This document shows positions 1-13,600 of a stretch of DNA of 64,000 bases, piece by piece. The stretch comes from Gymnopus androsaceus JB14 (Eukaryota; Basidiomycota; Agaricomycetes; Agaricales; Omphalotaceae). The notes under the pieces were generated by a model, which saw only the letters and a program-made list of their open reading frames with translations, had not been told where the DNA came from and made no database searches. Location: contig ML769440.1 of the NCBI GenBank assembly GCA_009733575.1, forward strand, positions 111,841-175,840. Reading direction: 5' to 3'. The position numbers and the translations under genes are program-made. How positions within the stretch are numbered: the stretch's first letter is position 1; each line of letters starts with the position of its first letter.

Positions 1-1
1 A

Positions 2-1466
2 TACGTATTTGCCCATAAACTCAATGGAGAAGGGGAAATTATTGAGGAGAAATGCAGGATAGTGGTAAACAGCGGTACTCAGACGGAGGGATGCGACTAC
101 TTCGAGACTTTTGCTGCAGTCATGTGTTTCGAATCGTTCCGGATACTCCTCGCTCTATGGGTCAAACTCGATTACATTATCTGGCAAATTGATTTTGCAT
201 CTGCCTACCTGAACGCTGATCTCGAGGAAGAACTTTACGCTTGGCCACCTGAGGGATGGGAAGGATATTGGTCAGGAAAGGTGATGAGGATTAAGAAGTT
301 GATTTACGGGATGATGCAGGCTGGATGAAACTGGTGGGAGACTTTGGACGCGTCATACCAGGAAATGGGTTATCGAAGGTTGCAAGCAGACCAGTGCATC
401 AGGAGTCGAGTGTCGGAGACAGGGGAGATGATAACGGGGACGTATACGGATGACACCTTAGGGGGTTCATCAAACATTCAGGAGATGGAAAAGGCAAAGA
501 AGGAGATCGGGGAGAAATACCGTATTAAAGAGACGGACAGCATTCAGTTTGCTCTTGGAATTCGTCTCATTCATGACAAGGCTGCGGGTCGTGTCTCGCT
601 CTCCATGGAATCCTACTTTGAACGTATGCTTGCACGGTATGACCTTGAAGGTCTCAAACCGAAATCAACCCCTCTCCCTTCAGGTCTCTCACTCTTGACG
701 AATCAATCTCCTCAGACTGAGGAGGAACGCCATTTCATGCGCAACAAACCTTATTGCGAAATTGTGGGAGCACTCCTCTTTGCCGCCGCCACATGCAGAC
801 CTGACATTGCTCAAGCTATAAACACTCTTAGTCAATTTACTGGCAACCCTGGACGAGTGCACTGGAACGCACTCATCCATCTCCTCCGATATATCACTGG
901 CACCAAATCCTATTCAATCGTTTATTCACGCGACGCTCCCAGAGGTATTGAACCAGTTACATATGTCGATGCCGACTATGCTGCGTGCATAGATACTTGA
1001 CGATCTACAACTGGTATCCTAACTATGATGGCAGGGGGAGCGACGTTTTGGCAGTCCAAACGACGGGATGTCATAGCTCTCTCAACAACTGAGGTGGAGT
1101 ATATGGCATTGGCAAAAGGAGCTCAGCAGGCATGATGGGTTTATAATTTCCTTGCCGAAATTGGGCACGGAGTCTCTCTCCCATCTCTTCTCAGGGCTGA
1201 CAACAAGAGTGCAATCGCTATATCCAAAAATCCTAAATTCCACTCTAGGGTCAAGCACATTGACATTTGTTTCCATTATCTCCGTGATGCAGTGAAGTCA
1301 GGGGAGCTCAAAGTGGAGTATATTCCCTCGGAGGACAACCCTGCTGATATCCTCACTAAACCCCTTGGAACTACCCTTCATCGTTGCCAAAGTCGGTCTT
1401 CTCCAGCTCGAGGTTGAATCCCCAGACGAAGCTAGGGGAGTGTTGGACGAGGAGGTCAAAGCGTAA
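2..1466 (+). pseudogene. Ty1/copia pol fragment (reverse transcriptase to RNase H), inactivated
   Basis: This is the C-terminal half of a Ty1/copia Pol polyprotein, entering from the left edge already inside reverse transcriptase. In order it shows the RT core (DETFA-like block read as YFETFAAVM, then FASAYLNADLEEELY), the catalytic YVDD-type box as YTDDTLGG near 450, and the RNase H C-terminus (ADNKSAIAIS, HSRVKHIDI, EDNPADILTKPLG) ending near 1380. One frame carries all of this but has TGA stops at 326-328, 998-1000 and 1133-1135, each where copia proteins usually have arginine. A one-base shift near 1384 moves the tail into another frame that ends at 1464-1466. The element cannot make an intact polyprotein. 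Gag, integrase and the 5' LTR lie outside the window or are lost. Confidence 0.92.
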
Positions 1467-1694
1467 CTTTGTAAGTGATTGAGCCTCGTCCGGGGATTAA
1501 CACCGCCGGACAATATACCTTTTTCCTTGTTTCTCTAGTTACAAATTTCTTATTTCTTCATACACGTTCGGACTCCACTTCGCTCCTCCATACACATTTT
1601 GTTACTATGTTTCAATGGACTAACTTTGCACTTACTATGATCAGTAGTTAGACACTACCGTATTTATACACGGACCTTTCATCACAGCACCCTC
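1441..1694 (+). mobile_element. Putative 3' LTR of the copia element
   Basis: A purine-rich stretch (AGGGGAG, 1434-1440) is followed by TGTTGG at 1441, which fits a polypurine tract followed by an LTR beginning with TG. The pol tail overlaps the first bases. A candidate CA end lies near 1685-1686, but no second LTR or target duplication is visible, so the 3' boundary is a guess. The satellite begins directly after this region. It is therefore possible that the satellite unit arose from LTR or flanking sequence. This is inference only. Confidence 0.4.
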
Positions 1695-4600
1695 AGTCTT
1701 TTGACACCTTACTCATGTCTGAACTGAGGGTGAGCTTATTTTACTTTTTACACCTGTTCATCGAGCTAACCGTACTTTACTATAGTTTAACATACTTACA
1801 CGATTAACAGGTATTTAATAGAGTCTTTTGACACCTTACTCATGTCTGAACTGAGGGTGAGCTTATTTTACTTTTTACACCTGTTCATCGAGCTAACCGT
1901 ACTTTACTATAGTTTAACATACTTACACGATTAACAGGTATTTAATAGAGTCTTTTGACACCTTACTCATGTCTGAACTGAGGGTGAGCTTATTTTACTT
2001 TTTACACCTGTTCATCGAGCTAACCGTACTTTACTATAGTTTAACATACTTACACGATTAACAGGTATTTAATAGAGTCTTTTGACACCTTACTCATGTC
2101 TGAACTGAGGGTGAGCTTATTTTACTTTTTACACCTGTTCATCGAGCTAACCGTACTTTACTATAGTTTAACATACTTACACGATTAACAGGTATTTAAT
2201 AGAGTCTTTTGACACCTTACTCATGTCTGAACTGAGGGTGAGCTTATTTTACTTTTTACACCTGTTCATCGAGCTAACCGTACTTTACTATAGTTTAACA
2301 TACTTACACGATTAACAGGTATTTAATAGAGTCTTTTGACACCTTACTCATGTCTGAACTGAGGGTGAGCTTATTTTACTTTTTACACCTGTTCATCGAG
2401 CTAACCGTACTTTACTATAGTTTAACATACTTACACGATTAACAGGTATTTAATAGAGTCTTTTGACACCTTACTCATGTCTGAACTGAGGGTGAGCTTA
2501 TTTTACTTTTTACACCTGTTCATCGAGCTAACCGTACTTTACTATAGTTTAACATACTTACACGATTAACAGGTATTTAATAGAGTCTTTTGACACCTTA
2601 CTCATGTCTGAACTGAGGGTGAGCTTATTTTACTTTTTACACCTGTTCATCGAGCTAACCGTACTTTACTATAGTTTAACATACTTACACGATTAACAGG
2701 TATTTAATAGAGTCTTTTGACACCTTACTCATGTCTGAACTGAGGGTGAGCTTATTTTACTTTTTACACCTGTTCATCGAGCTAACCGTACTTTACTATA
2801 GTTTAACATACTTACACGATTAACAGGTATTTAATAGAGTCTTTTGACACCTTACTCATGTCTGAACTGAGGGTGAGCTTATTTTACTTTTTACACCTGT
2901 TCATCGAGCTAACCGTACTTTACTATAGTTTAACATACTTACACGATTAACAGGTATTTAATAGAGTCTTTTGACACCTTACTCATGTCTGAACTGAGGG
3001 TGAGCTTATTTTACTTTTTACACCTGTTCATCGAGCTAACCGTACTTTACTATAGTTTAACATACTTACACGATTAACAGGTATTTAATAGAGTCTTTTG
3101 ACACCTTACTCATGTCTGAACTGAGGGTGAGCTTATTTTACTTTTTACACCTGTTCATCGAGCTAACCGTACTTTACTATAGTTTAACATACTTACACGA
3201 TTAACAGGTATTTAATAGAGTCTTTTGACACCTTACTCATGTCTGAACTGAGGGTGAGCTTATTTTACTTTTTACACCTGTTCATCGAGCTAACCGTACT
3301 TTACTATAGTTTAACATACTTACACGATTAACAGGTATTTAATAGAGTCTTTTGACACCTTACTCATGTCTGAACTGAGGGTGAGCTTATTTTACTTTTT
3401 ACACCTGTTCATCGAGCTAACCGTACTTTACTATAGTTTAACATACTTACACGATTAACAGGTATTTAATAGAGTCTTTTGACACCTTACTCATGTCTGA
3501 ACTGAGGGTGAGCTTATTTTACTTTTTACACCTGTTCATCGAGCTAACCGTACTTTACTATAGTTTAACATACTTACACGATTAACAGGTATTTAATAGA
3601 GTCTTTTGACACCTTACTCATGTCTGAACTGAGGGTGAGCTTATTTTACTTTTTACACCTGTTCATCGAGCTAACCGTACTTTACTATAGTTTAACATAC
3701 TTACACGATTAACAGGTATTTAATAGAGTCTTTTGACACCTTACTCATGTCTGAACTGAGGGTGAGCTTATTTTACTTTTTACACCTGTTCATCGAGCTA
3801 ACCGTACTTTACTATAGTTTAACATACTTACACGATTAACAGGTATTTAATAGAGTCTTTTGACACCTTACTCATGTCTGAACTGAGGGTGAGCTTATTT
3901 TACTTTTTACACCTGTTCATCGAGCTAACCGTACTTTACTATAGTTTAACATACTTACACGATTAACAGGTATTTAATAGAGTCTTTTGACACCTTACTC
4001 ATGTCTGAACTGAGGGTGAGCTTATTTTACTTTTTACACCTGTTCATCGAGCTAACCGTACTTTACTATAGTTTAACATACTTACACGATTAACAGGTAT
4101 TTAATAGAGTCTTTTGACACCTTACTCATGTCTGAACTGAGGGTGAGCTTATTTTACTTTTTACACCTGTTCATCGAGCTAACCGTACTTTACTATAGTT
4201 TAACATACTTACACGATTAACAGGTATTTAATAGAGTCTTTTGACACCTTACTCATGTCTGAACTGAGGGTGAGCTTATTTTACTTTTTACACCTGTTCA
4301 TCGAGCTAACCGTACTTTACTATAGTTTAACATACTTACACGATTAACAGGTATTTAATAGAGTCTTTTGACACCTTACTCATGTCTGAACTGAGGGTGA
4401 GCTTATTTTACTTTTTACACCTGTTCATCGAGCTAACCGTACTTTACTATAGTTTAACATACTTACACGATTAACAGGTATTTAATAGAGTCTTTTGACA
4501 CCTTACTCATGTCTGAACTGAGGGTGAGCTTATTTTACTTTTTACACCTGTTCATCGAGCTAACCGTACTTTACTATAGTTTAACATACTTACACGATTA

Positions 4601-7600
4601 ACAGGTATTTAATAGAGTCTTTTGACACCTTACTCATGTCTGAACTGAGGGTGAGCTTATTTTACTTTTTACACCTGTTCATCGAGCTAACCGTACTTTA
4701 CTATAGTTTAACATACTTACACGATTAACAGGTATTTAATAGAGTCTTTTGACACCTTACTCATGTCTGAACTGAGGGTGAGCTTATTTTACTTTTTACA
4801 CCTGTTCATCGAGCTAACCGTACTTTACTATAGTTTAACATACTTACACGATTAACAGGTATTTAATAGAGTCTTTTGACACCTTACTCATGTCTGAACT
4901 GAGGGTGAGCTTATTTTACTTTTTACACCTGTTCATCGAGCTAACCGTACTTTACTATAGTTTAACATACTTACACGATTAACAGGTATTTAATAGAGTC
5001 TTTTGACACCTTACTCATGTCTGAACTGAGGGTGAGCTTATTTTACTTTTTACACCTGTTCATCGAGCTAACCGTACTTTACTATAGTTTAACATACTTA
5101 CACGATTAACAGGTATTTAATAGAGTCTTTTGACACCTTACTCATGTCTGAACTGAGGGTGAGCTTATTTTACTTTTTACACCTGTTCATCGAGCTAACC
5201 GTACTTTACTATAGTTTAACATACTTACACGATTAACAGGTATTTAATAGAGTCTTTTGACACCTTACTCATGTCTGAACTGAGGGTGAGCTTATTTTAC
5301 TTTTTACACCTGTTCATCGAGCTAACCGTACTTTACTATAGTTTAACATACTTACACGATTAACAGGTATTTAATAGAGTCTTTTGACACCTTACTCATG
5401 TCTGAACTGAGGGTGAGCTTATTTTACTTTTTACACCTGTTCATCGAGCTAACCGTACTTTACTATAGTTTAACATACTTACACGATTAACAGGTATTTA
5501 ATAGAGTCTTTTGACACCTTACTCATGTCTGAACTGAGGGTGAGCTTATTTTACTTTTTACACCTGTTCATCGAGCTAACCGTACTTTACTATAGTTTAA
5601 CATACTTACACGATTAACAGGTATTTAATAGAGTCTTTTGACACCTTACTCATGTCTGAACTGAGGGTGAGCTTATTTTACTTTTTACACCTGTTCATCG
5701 AGCTAACCGTACTTTACTATAGTTTAACATACTTACACGATTAACAGGTATTTAATAGAGTCTTTTGACACCTTACTCATGTCTGAACTGAGGGTGAGCT
5801 TATTTTACTTTTTACACCTGTTCATCGAGCTAACCGTACTTTACTATAGTTTAACATACTTACACGATTAACAGGTATTTAATAGAGTCTTTTGACACCT
5901 TACTCATGTCTGAACTGAGGGTGAGCTTATTTTACTTTTTACACCTGTTCATCGAGCTAACCGTACTTTACTATAGTTTAACATACTTACACGATTAACA
6001 GGTATTTAATAGAGTCTTTTGACACCTTACTCATGTCTGAACTGAGGGTGAGCTTATTTTACTTTTTACACCTGTTCATCGAGCTAACCGTACTTTACTA
6101 TAGTTTAACATACTTACACGATTAACAGGTATTTAATAGAGTCTTTTGACACCTTACTCATGTCTGAACTGAGGGTGAGCTTATTTTACTTTTTACACCT
6201 GTTCATCGAGCTAACCGTACTTTACTATAGTTTAACATACTTACACGATTAACAGGTATTTAATAGAGTCTTTTGACACCTTACTCATGTCTGAACTGAG
6301 GGTGAGCTTATTTTACTTTTTACACCTGTTCATCGAGCTAACCGTACTTTACTATAGTTTAACATACTTACACGATTAACAGGTATTTAATAGAGTCTTT
6401 TGACACCTTACTCATGTCTGAACTGAGGGTGAGCTTATTTTACTTTTTACACCTGTTCATCGAGCTAACCGTACTTTACTATAGTTTAACATACTTACAC
6501 GATTAACAGGTATTTAATAGAGTCTTTTGACACCTTACTCATGTCTGAACTGAGGGTGAGCTTATTTTACTTTTTACACCTGTTCATCGAGCTAACCGTA
6601 CTTTACTATAGTTTAACATACTTACACGATTAACAGGTATTTAATAGAGTCTTTTGACACCTTACTCATGTCTGAACTGAGGGTGAGCTTATTTTACTTT
6701 TTACACCTGTTCATCGAGCTAACCGTACTTTACTATAGTTTAACATACTTACACGATTAACAGGTATTTAATAGAGTCTTTTGACACCTTACTCATGTCT
6801 GAACTGAGGGTGAGCTTATTTTACTTTTTACACCTGTTCATCGAGCTAACCGTACTTTACTATAGTTTAACATACTTACACGATTAACAGGTATTTAATA
6901 GAGTCTTTTGACACCTTACTCATGTCTGAACTGAGGGTGAGCTTATTTTACTTTTTACACCTGTTCATCGAGCTAACCGTACTTTACTATAGTTTAACAT
7001 ACTTACACGATTAACAGGTATTTAATAGAGTCTTTTGACACCTTACTCATGTCTGAACTGAGGGTGAGCTTATTTTACTTTTTACACCTGTTCATCGAGC
7101 TAACCGTACTTTACTATAGTTTAACATACTTACACGATTAACAGGTATTTAATAGAGTCTTTTGACACCTTACTCATGTCTGAACTGAGGGTGAGCTTAT
7201 TTTACTTTTTACACCTGTTCATCGAGCTAACCGTACTTTACTATAGTTTAACATACTTACACGATTAACAGGTATTTAATAGAGTCTTTTGACACCTTAC
7301 TCATGTCTGAACTGAGGGTGAGCTTATTTTACTTTTTACACCTGTTCATCGAGCTAACCGTACTTTACTATAGTTTAACATACTTACACGATTAACAGGT
7401 ATTTAATAGAGTCTTTTGACACCTTACTCATGTCTGAACTGAGGGTGAGCTTATTTTACTTTTTACACCTGTTCATCGAGCTAACCGTACTTTACTATAG
7501 TTTAACATACTTACACGATTAACAGGTATTTAATAGAGTCTTTTGACACCTTACTCATGTCTGAACTGAGGGTGAGCTTATTTTACTTTTTACACCTGTT

Positions 7601-10600
7601 CATCGAGCTAACCGTACTTTACTATAGTTTAACATACTTACACGATTAACAGGTATTTAATAGAGTCTTTTGACACCTTACTCATGTCTGAACTGAGGGT
7701 GAGCTTATTTTACTTTTTACACCTGTTCATCGAGCTAACCGTACTTTACTATAGTTTAACATACTTACACGATTAACAGGTATTTAATAGAGTCTTTTGA
7801 CACCTTACTCATGTCTGAACTGAGGGTGAGCTTATTTTACTTTTTACACCTGTTCATCGAGCTAACCGTACTTTACTATAGTTTAACATACTTACACGAT
7901 TAACAGGTATTTAATAGAGTCTTTTGACACCTTACTCATGTCTGAACTGAGGGTGAGCTTATTTTACTTTTTACACCTGTTCATCGAGCTAACCGTACTT
8001 TACTATAGTTTAACATACTTACACGATTAACAGGTATTTAATAGAGTCTTTTGACACCTTACTCATGTCTGAACTGAGGGTGAGCTTATTTTACTTTTTA
8101 CACCTGTTCATCGAGCTAACCGTACTTTACTATAGTTTAACATACTTACACGATTAACAGGTATTTAATAGAGTCTTTTGACACCTTACTCATGTCTGAA
8201 CTGAGGGTGAGCTTATTTTACTTTTTACACCTGTTCATCGAGCTAACCGTACTTTACTATAGTTTAACATACTTACACGATTAACAGGTATTTAATAGAG
8301 TCTTTTGACACCTTACTCATGTCTGAACTGAGGGTGAGCTTATTTTACTTTTTACACCTGTTCATCGAGCTAACCGTACTTTACTATAGTTTAACATACT
8401 TACACGATTAACAGGTATTTAATAGAGTCTTTTGACACCTTACTCATGTCTGAACTGAGGGTGAGCTTATTTTACTTTTTACACCTGTTCATCGAGCTAA
8501 CCGTACTTTACTATAGTTTAACATACTTACACGATTAACAGGTATTTAATAGAGTCTTTTGACACCTTACTCATGTCTGAACTGAGGGTGAGCTTATTTT
8601 ACTTTTTACACCTGTTCATCGAGCTAACCGTACTTTACTATAGTTTAACATACTTACACGATTAACAGGTATTTAATAGAGTCTTTTGACACCTTACTCA
8701 TGTCTGAACTGAGGGTGAGCTTATTTTACTTTTTACACCTGTTCATCGAGCTAACCGTACTTTACTATAGTTTAACATACTTACACGATTAACAGGTATT
8801 TAATAGAGTCTTTTGACACCTTACTCATGTCTGAACTGAGGGTGAGCTTATTTTACTTTTTACACCTGTTCATCGAGCTAACCGTACTTTACTATAGTTT
8901 AACATACTTACACGATTAACAGGTATTTAATAGAGTCTTTTGACACCTTACTCATGTCTGAACTGAGGGTGAGCTTATTTTACTTTTTACACCTGTTCAT
9001 CGAGCTAACCGTACTTTACTATAGTTTAACATACTTACACGATTAACAGGTATTTAATAGAGTCTTTTGACACCTTACTCATGTCTGAACTGAGGGTGAG
9101 CTTATTTTACTTTTTACACCTGTTCATCGAGCTAACCGTACTTTACTATAGTTTAACATACTTACACGATTAACAGGTATTTAATAGAGTCTTTTGACAC
9201 CTTACTCATGTCTGAACTGAGGGTGAGCTTATTTTACTTTTTACACCTGTTCATCGAGCTAACCGTACTTTACTATAGTTTAACATACTTACACGATTAA
9301 CAGGTATTTAATAGAGTCTTTTGACACCTTACTCATGTCTGAACTGAGGGTGAGCTTATTTTACTTTTTACACCTGTTCATCGAGCTAACCGTACTTTAC
9401 TATAGTTTAACATACTTACACGATTAACAGGTATTTAATAGAGTCTTTTGACACCTTACTCATGTCTGAACTGAGGGTGAGCTTATTTTACTTTTTACAC
9501 CTGTTCATCGAGCTAACCGTACTTTACTATAGTTTAACATACTTACACGATTAACAGGTATTTAATAGAGTCTTTTGACACCTTACTCATGTCTGAACTG
9601 AGGGTGAGCTTATTTTACTTTTTACACCTGTTCATCGAGCTAACCGTACTTTACTATAGTTTAACATACTTACACGATTAACAGGTATTTAATAGAGTCT
9701 TTTGACACCTTACTCATGTCTGAACTGAGGGTGAGCTTATTTTACTTTTTACACCTGTTCATCGAGCTAACCGTACTTTACTATAGTTTAACATACTTAC
9801 ACGATTAACAGGTATTTAATAGAGTCTTTTGACACCTTACTCATGTCTGAACTGAGGGTGAGCTTATTTTACTTTTTACACCTGTTCATCGAGCTAACCG
9901 TACTTTACTATAGTTTAACATACTTACACGATTAACAGGTATTTAATAGAGTCTTTTGACACCTTACTCATGTCTGAACTGAGGGTGAGCTTATTTTACT
10001 TTTTACACCTGTTCATCGAGCTAACCGTACTTTACTATAGTTTAACATACTTACACGATTAACAGGTATTTAATAGAGTCTTTTGACACCTTACTCATGT
10101 CTGAACTGAGGGTGAGCTTATTTTACTTTTTACACCTGTTCATCGAGCTAACCGTACTTTACTATAGTTTAACATACTTACACGATTAACAGGTATTTAA
10201 TAGAGTCTTTTGACACCTTACTCATGTCTGAACTGAGGGTGAGCTTATTTTACTTTTTACACCTGTTCATCGAGCTAACCGTACTTTACTATAGTTTAAC
10301 ATACTTACACGATTAACAGGTATTTAATAGAGTCTTTTGACACCTTACTCATGTCTGAACTGAGGGTGAGCTTATTTTACTTTTTACACCTGTTCATCGA
10401 GCTAACCGTACTTTACTATAGTTTAACATACTTACACGATTAACAGGTATTTAATAGAGTCTTTTGACACCTTACTCATGTCTGAACTGAGGGTGAGCTT
10501 ATTTTACTTTTTACACCTGTTCATCGAGCTAACCGTACTTTACTATAGTTTAACATACTTACACGATTAACAGGTATTTAATAGAGTCTTTTGACACCTT

Positions 10601-13600
10601 ACTCATGTCTGAACTGAGGGTGAGCTTATTTTACTTTTTACACCTGTTCATCGAGCTAACCGTACTTTACTATAGTTTAACATACTTACACGATTAACAG
10701 GTATTTAATAGAGTCTTTTGACACCTTACTCATGTCTGAACTGAGGGTGAGCTTATTTTACTTTTTACACCTGTTCATCGAGCTAACCGTACTTTACTAT
10801 AGTTTAACATACTTACACGATTAACAGGTATTTAATAGAGTCTTTTGACACCTTACTCATGTCTGAACTGAGGGTGAGCTTATTTTACTTTTTACACCTG
10901 TTCATCGAGCTAACCGTACTTTACTATAGTTTAACATACTTACACGATTAACAGGTATTTAATAGAGTCTTTTGACACCTTACTCATGTCTGAACTGAGG
11001 GTGAGCTTATTTTACTTTTTACACCTGTTCATCGAGCTAACCGTACTTTACTATAGTTTAACATACTTACACGATTAACAGGTATTTAATAGAGTCTTTT
11101 GACACCTTACTCATGTCTGAACTGAGGGTGAGCTTATTTTACTTTTTACACCTGTTCATCGAGCTAACCGTACTTTACTATAGTTTAACATACTTACACG
11201 ATTAACAGGTATTTAATAGAGTCTTTTGACACCTTACTCATGTCTGAACTGAGGGTGAGCTTATTTTACTTTTTACACCTGTTCATCGAGCTAACCGTAC
11301 TTTACTATAGTTTAACATACTTACACGATTAACAGGTATTTAATAGAGTCTTTTGACACCTTACTCATGTCTGAACTGAGGGTGAGCTTATTTTACTTTT
11401 TACACCTGTTCATCGAGCTAACCGTACTTTACTATAGTTTAACATACTTACACGATTAACAGGTATTTAATAGAGTCTTTTGACACCTTACTCATGTCTG
11501 AACTGAGGGTGAGCTTATTTTACTTTTTACACCTGTTCATCGAGCTAACCGTACTTTACTATAGTTTAACATACTTACACGATTAACAGGTATTTAATAG
11601 AGTCTTTTGACACCTTACTCATGTCTGAACTGAGGGTGAGCTTATTTTACTTTTTACACCTGTTCATCGAGCTAACCGTACTTTACTATAGTTTAACATA
11701 CTTACACGATTAACAGGTATTTAATAGAGTCTTTTGACACCTTACTCATGTCTGAACTGAGGGTGAGCTTATTTTACTTTTTACACCTGTTCATCGAGCT
11801 AACCGTACTTTACTATAGTTTAACATACTTACACGATTAACAGGTATTTAATAGAGTCTTTTGACACCTTACTCATGTCTGAACTGAGGGTGAGCTTATT
11901 TTACTTTTTACACCTGTTCATCGAGCTAACCGTACTTTACTATAGTTTAACATACTTACACGATTAACAGGTATTTAATAGAGTCTTTTGACACCTTACT
12001 CATGTCTGAACTGAGGGTGAGCTTATTTTACTTTTTACACCTGTTCATCGAGCTAACCGTACTTTACTATAGTTTAACATACTTACACGATTAACAGGTA
12101 TTTAATAGAGTCTTTTGACACCTTACTCATGTCTGAACTGAGGGTGAGCTTATTTTACTTTTTACACCTGTTCATCGAGCTAACCGTACTTTACTATAGT
12201 TTAACATACTTACACGATTAACAGGTATTTAATAGAGTCTTTTGACACCTTACTCATGTCTGAACTGAGGGTGAGCTTATTTTACTTTTTACACCTGTTC
12301 ATCGAGCTAACCGTACTTTACTATAGTTTAACATACTTACACGATTAACAGGTATTTAATAGAGTCTTTTGACACCTTACTCATGTCTGAACTGAGGGTG
12401 AGCTTATTTTACTTTTTACACCTGTTCATCGAGCTAACCGTACTTTACTATAGTTTAACATACTTACACGATTAACAGGTATTTAATAGAGTCTTTTGAC
12501 ACCTTACTCATGTCTGAACTGAGGGTGAGCTTATTTTACTTTTTACACCTGTTCATCGAGCTAACCGTACTTTACTATAGTTTAACATACTTACACGATT
12601 AACAGGTATTTAATAGAGTCTTTTGACACCTTACTCATGTCTGAACTGAGGGTGAGCTTATTTTACTTTTTACACCTGTTCATCGAGCTAACCGTACTTT
12701 ACTATAGTTTAACATACTTACACGATTAACAGGTATTTAATAGAGTCTTTTGACACCTTACTCATGTCTGAACTGAGGGTGAGCTTATTTTACTTTTTAC
12801 ACCTGTTCATCGAGCTAACCGTACTTTACTATAGTTTAACATACTTACACGATTAACAGGTATTTAATAGAGTCTTTTGACACCTTACTCATGTCTGAAC
12901 TGAGGGTGAGCTTATTTTACTTTTTACACCTGTTCATCGAGCTAACCGTACTTTACTATAGTTTAACATACTTACACGATTAACAGGTATTTAATAGAGT
13001 CTTTTGACACCTTACTCATGTCTGAACTGAGGGTGAGCTTATTTTACTTTTTACACCTGTTCATCGAGCTAACCGTACTTTACTATAGTTTAACATACTT
13101 ACACGATTAACAGGTATTTAATAGAGTCTTTTGACACCTTACTCATGTCTGAACTGAGGGTGAGCTTATTTTACTTTTTACACCTGTTCATCGAGCTAAC
13201 CGTACTTTACTATAGTTTAACATACTTACACGATTAACAGGTATTTAATAGAGTCTTTTGACACCTTACTCATGTCTGAACTGAGGGTGAGCTTATTTTA
13301 CTTTTTACACCTGTTCATCGAGCTAACCGTACTTTACTATAGTTTAACATACTTACACGATTAACAGGTATTTAATAGAGTCTTTTGACACCTTACTCAT
13401 GTCTGAACTGAGGGTGAGCTTATTTTACTTTTTACACCTGTTCATCGAGCTAACCGTACTTTACTATAGTTTAACATACTTACACGATTAACAGGTATTT
13501 AATAGAGTCTTTTGACACCTTACTCATGTCTGAACTGAGGGTGAGCTTATTTTACTTTTTACACCTGTTCATCGAGCTAACCGTACTTTACTATAGTTTA

